This document shows positions 60,351-64,000 of a stretch of 64,000 nucleotides of DNA, in pieces (position 1 is the stretch's first letter; every line of letters begins with the position of its first letter). The notes beneath the pieces are model-generated. The model was not told the origin of the DNA and searched no databases. It was given only the letters and a program-made list of their open reading frames with translations. The translations under genes and the position numbers were made by a program. The DNA lies in contig CP154957.1 of NCBI GenBank assembly GCA_039621445.1, forward strand, positions 22,032,761 to 22,096,760. Direction: 5' to 3'. The stretch is from Euglena gracilis. Its lineage: Eukaryota; Euglenida; Euglenophyceae; Euglenales.

Positions 60351-61252
60351 ACCGGCCACCATTGGGGAGCAATCAGTTGAGACTCTCTGTCCAAAAGAGT
60401 TGGGGAAGGGAGGAGGGTGCTCATTGCATTATTGCCTTTAGGCGGACTGTGGCAACCAGAAAGGTTTCCACACCCAGCGCTGATCTTGTTTTCTGATGTG
60501 TGCAACTTCAGTTCACGGGAACCCATAAAGATGACTTCATTCAGACAAAACTCCACCTGATGAGAGGGGACCACCTCCCCGCAAGCAACCCTGGCAAATG
60601 TTCGCGGGGAACTGTGAAAACAGCCACCACCACCACCGACATGGTCAAAGCGTGCCCAGCACTTTTCCCATAGAACCTGGAGACCGTACCAAGCAGGGGG
60701 GGACATGCAACAAAGCTCCTCAAAATATGCATTGCAAAAAATGCAAAAAATGCAAGTTGTGCATAAATTCCTTGGGAGCTCCCGGAGATGTACACTTTCC
60801 ACTGGAGAGAACAAACTGTGTAATAAGAAATCTGGTTGATTCACCTGGTTGCATCCACTTGGAACATCATCATGCAACAACTGATTATGCGAAATTGGTC
60901 CAAAGAATTGAAATATGCAACCTCCAGTTGCCTGCAAGTGGAGCAGTGTAAATGCCCCCCAAAAATTGGAAAGCAAAAATGCGACTTTTCACAAAATTTT
61001 CATCATGCAAAAATGCAAAAAAAATGCAAAAAAATGAAAATACCGTTTTAAAAAAATATCGTGGATGTTCAAACATCATTTTTCTGTAGGAAACCCGGAG
61101 CATGAGCAAACGCTGGAGGAAAAAAAAATAATACCAATAATGTTTTAAAAGTTTTGTTTTCAAAAAATGTGTGAAAAAAATGGGGTACAAATGCCATTCA
61201 GTGTTTGATGTGTGTTTGCTGTTTCCCATGTGGTGTGGAATGCATTTGCATT
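60351..61252. other. Unassigned sequence with ATGCAAAAA motifs
   Basis: AT-leaning sequence with ATGCAAAAAATGCAAAAAA runs at 60,725-60,755 and 61,005-61,040, mirrored in kinase intron 7. No gene supported. Confidence 0.4.
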
Positions 61253-61620
61253 GCGTCATGCAGTGTGGGGCAGTGAGAAGAGACTTCTTCCCCTTCTTCC
61301 CCCCACCCATCTGGCCCTGCTGGAAAAATCTGGCCGTCTGAGGGATTTCAGGGAAACCCATGCCCTCCGTGGTCCACCCATCCACCCCCCCCCGGAGGAG
61401 GGAGGTCTTGACTTAAAAAAAAGCTGTAGCGCTGGGGTACAGATGTCAGAGGTGGCCCATTGGGATTCAAAACTTGGTGGAAGCATTGCGTCATGCATGG
61501 GGCAGAAAGAGACTTCTTCTTCTTCTTAAAGGCCCGGTGCTGGAAAATCTGGGCAGGTATCTTCAGGGAAACCCATAGGGCTGGTCCTGGACATAGGGAG
61601 GGAGGTCTTTCAAAAAGAAG
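61253..61620. repeat. Diverged tandem duplication
   Basis: Blocks GCGTCATGCA, GAGACTTCTTC, GCTGGAAAAATCTGG, TTCAGGGAAACCCAT and GGGAGGTCTT occur in this order at 61,253-61,415 and 61,487-61,610. Confidence 0.6.
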
Positions 61621-63420
61621 CCAGATGGTCTTTTCGACAACCACTGTGGAGCTTTGCATTCCAAACTTTCTTGCCTGGAAAACTGTCTCACTTGGGCAAC
61701 AGCTGCGCATTGGCAACCGGACCTTCAACACAGAGGTCCTTGAAGCGGCTTCTTTTCAAAACCCTTGCCAGAATGTCACTTGAACATAGCTGTTGTTTCA
61801 GGAGGCACATGTTTGCAACATGCTGCAAACTTTCTTTGATGCAAGAGTTTCCAGCTGCTTAGCTTAACGTCCAGGGAAAAATCCTCAAGGAGGAGAAAAT
61901 TCAATAAAGCATGATCACCATTGGTGTGTGCCTTTGACAACCATTCACCTTTTTTCGCCAGGGAAGAAATGAACTTTGAAATGATTTTACACAAAAAAGA
62001 CAGGTCGAAAAAGAATAAAAGAATCTGTCCGGTGGCTGGATGGAAATACCATTATCAAAATCCAGGCAAAAAAGATTCAACTTCAGATTGTCTGGTGGAA
62101 AAAGACCAACTGTTTTGAAAACTGGAAAACTTGGGATATCAAAAGCATGCAAAAAAACCCAACAAAAATGAATATCCCCCCCCCCCCGGGGGGAGATCAA
62201 CCCTGAAGCAATCGCCTGGTTCAGATTCTCCATCACAATGACATTACAGAATGGCAGAAACATCAAAAAACAGCACATGCCAAAATGGAGAAAAGAAGCC
62301 TTCAACCCCAATGCCCACGTTTGTTTCACAACGTCGCTGCACAATATGAGTTTGACCCCGAAACAGAATGGGATCATCACAGACTGTGCATGAGGAGGAG
62401 TTACCTCACGTCGCAGGTTTTTGTTCTTCAAACACTGGAACAGGTGGCCACCACCGTGTCCTTGGGAACCTCAGGGCATGAGATGACGGAACATCCGGCA
62501 TCCTGGGGGAAACGGGGTCAAACTGCCACTTGTCAGTTGAGCGCTTTGTGCTTGTTGCAGCTAACGACCCCGTTGTTGGAACAGACTGACATTGAAATAA
62601 AACCCGGAGAATAGGTTTCTTTGAATTCTTTGAAGCTTTTTGACAGCGCTCTCAAAAAAATTAACAGAGACTTTTATGCAAAATTTCACGCAGAAGTTGA
62701 GAGGGTGGGTGGCATTTGGTGCAATCAGGCTGTTTCATGAACCGTGTCAAAAAAGTATGCATAAAATTCTGTCATTATGTTCCAAACCCTGTCAAAAAAC
62801 TTTCAAACGACCCAATCAAAACACTGAGGAAAAATCTGTCAAAAACTACCTGTCAATAGAGGGCACCAGCTATATTGTAATCCCACACAATTGAAAAAAT
62901 CACGTCTGCAACAATCCATTCACTCTTGAAAAGCGTTTGATCTGTTGCCAATACCAATTGAACATGAATACAACTCTACCCCACAAGTAAAACTTTTTGG
63001 CAAAAGCAGACCACACCTGGACACAAGCACCAGATTGCAGCCATGCAGCCAGAGCGTTTGGCGGGCAGGCAAGTTTCTTGAACTCTCCCGTGGCAGGTGG
63101 AAATTTGGCATCGCAGGAATGCACGGGACTGTGGAGAACAAGCGGAATGAGGGTGGCAAACATACATCTCTTTAAGGACCCGGGGGTGCCAGGGCTAGAA
63201 ATTTGAGCTAGCCCGCCTTGTGGACCCCGGCTGGACCCAAGCTGGGCCGGGCCGGGCCAAAATCGAACAATTTCCCCAAAAATGCCCTGCAAAACGCAGG
63301 ATTCATTGTGCAGATAATGCCCCAAAAAAACAAAATGTGAATTTCAGGATATCAGAGTTGTCGATACACACCACGCTTGGGTAAATGGAGAGATGTTGAA
63401 AATCCTTCATCCCATGGCCA
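61621..63420. other. Repeat-poor sequence, no supported gene
   Basis: The least repetitive 1.8 kb of the window. A + frame at 62,285-62,614 reads YEFDPETEWDHHRLCMRRSY and ATTVSLGTSGHEMTEHPASW with even composition, and a 176-codon - frame overlaps 61,901-62,431. Neither has a motif, GC3 bias or splice support. It could be unique intergenic DNA or a diverged gene. Confidence 0.3.
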
Positions 63421-64000
63421 GATCAGGCTATTGCTCAAGGGGGGGGGTCCACTGGCTAGTTAGAAAAAAGCCACAAGACAGACCCACATCCCATGTTTGA
63501 AAAAAGGAGCCTCTGACACCCCCCCCCAAAACACCCAAACGTCCCAAAAACACCATTCTTGGCCACTTTTAGGCTGCACCCAGCAAAGATGCTTGGTAGA
63601 AAAGCAATCCTTATTTCAGGGGCAAGAAAGAATTCAAACAACGGATGAAGGCGACATACGTGGGCCATGAGATTGGGTATTTGGGATCCCCAGACTCCGT
63701 CATCCAGCCCCAGTAAGGCTCCAGCAGGCATTGATTTCATGTGTAAAACACCAATGGAAGCGGAACATTTGTATATCATATGTGTATATACATATACATA
63801 TGCATATGCAAAAAACATATACATGTGCACATGCATATGCATATACATATATGTATATATGCCGTTCTGAAGCGTTTCAGCGCGAATGCTTTTGCTGATG
63901 TGCTCCTGGGCAAGTTGTCTCCTGGGCAAGGATCAACATAAACAGGGTTTATTTGGGGTGCCCCCCCCTCTGGACTAGGGGGGGGTGCGGACCCAGGTGG
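63421..64000. other. C/G runs and an ATGCATAT alternating tract
   Basis: C/G-run blocks at 63,440-63,450, 63,518-63,528 and 63,960-63,985. An alternating purine-pyrimidine tract of CATATG/ATGCAT repeats runs 63,770-63,862. The window ends here. Confidence 0.6.

Overview
This window looks like nuclear DNA of a unicellular eukaryote, most likely a protist or alga with a repeat-rich genome. No operons, Shine-Dalgarno sites or compact genes are seen. Genes are cut into short GC3-rich exons (about 50-260 bp) separated by much longer introns full of homopolymers, microsatellites and short inverted-repeat elements. Several introns of the one recognisable gene seem to start with GC instead of GT. That habit is known from groups such as haptophytes and dinoflagellates, but the sequence alone does not fix the lineage.

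The only gene that can be identified by homology is a hybrid histidine kinase on the + strand, about 20.7-34.2 kb. Its exons encode, in order, a GAF domain, HisKA (HELRTPLNG), HATPase_c (N, G1, F and G2 boxes), a first receiver that has lost its phospho-acceptor Asp and its Lys, a second intact receiver (DD, D, K), then an acidic Ser/Glu tail and a Pro/Ser/Lys tail. Most exon junctions were placed by matching reading phase and domain continuity. The GAF start, exon 10 and the tail exons are the least certain. The gene would act in a phosphorelay, autophosphorylating on His and passing phosphate to the second receiver.

Other coding sequence is only suggested: a C-terminal exon on the - strand at 5-220; a - strand exon at about 4.97-5.13 kb; a + strand exon at 6.2-6.4 kb; a 90-bp phase-0 exon at 40,867-40,956; two exons at 47.37-47.83 kb; and a phase-consistent set of small exons at 48,855-49,337, including a possible 16-nt micro-exon. 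None of these could be given a function.

The rest is repeats. (1) A composite element occurs collinearly at 2.58-4.87 kb and 43.06-44.8 kb, partly at 11.9-12.1 kb, and inverted at 59.4-60.35 kb. It carries GC hairpins whose stems differ between copies by wobble or compensatory changes. (2) A family of short elements has GGGGATGC ends, 3-bp flanking repeats and subterminal GGTGC/CACCGC arrays: 10,904-11,556, 13,826-14,556, 30,031-30,354 and 53,156-53,368. (3) Two hAT-like non-autonomous families have CAGG ends and 8-bp flanks: 37,127-37,544, 48,367-48,774 and 8,628-9,009; and 49,472-49,782. (4) A long repeat pairs 5.13-5.87 kb with 37.55-38.34 kb. (5) Poly-C ATATAAA elements, decamer arrays, palindrome clusters and very large CA, CACG and GT microsatellites fill much of the remainder. 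(6) An AT-rich island at 57.83-58.93 kb is centred on a 107-bp-arm inverted repeat and differs in composition from everything around it.

The ends of the window cut through unresolved sequence. No tRNA, rRNA, CRISPR array or autonomous transposase gene was recognised.
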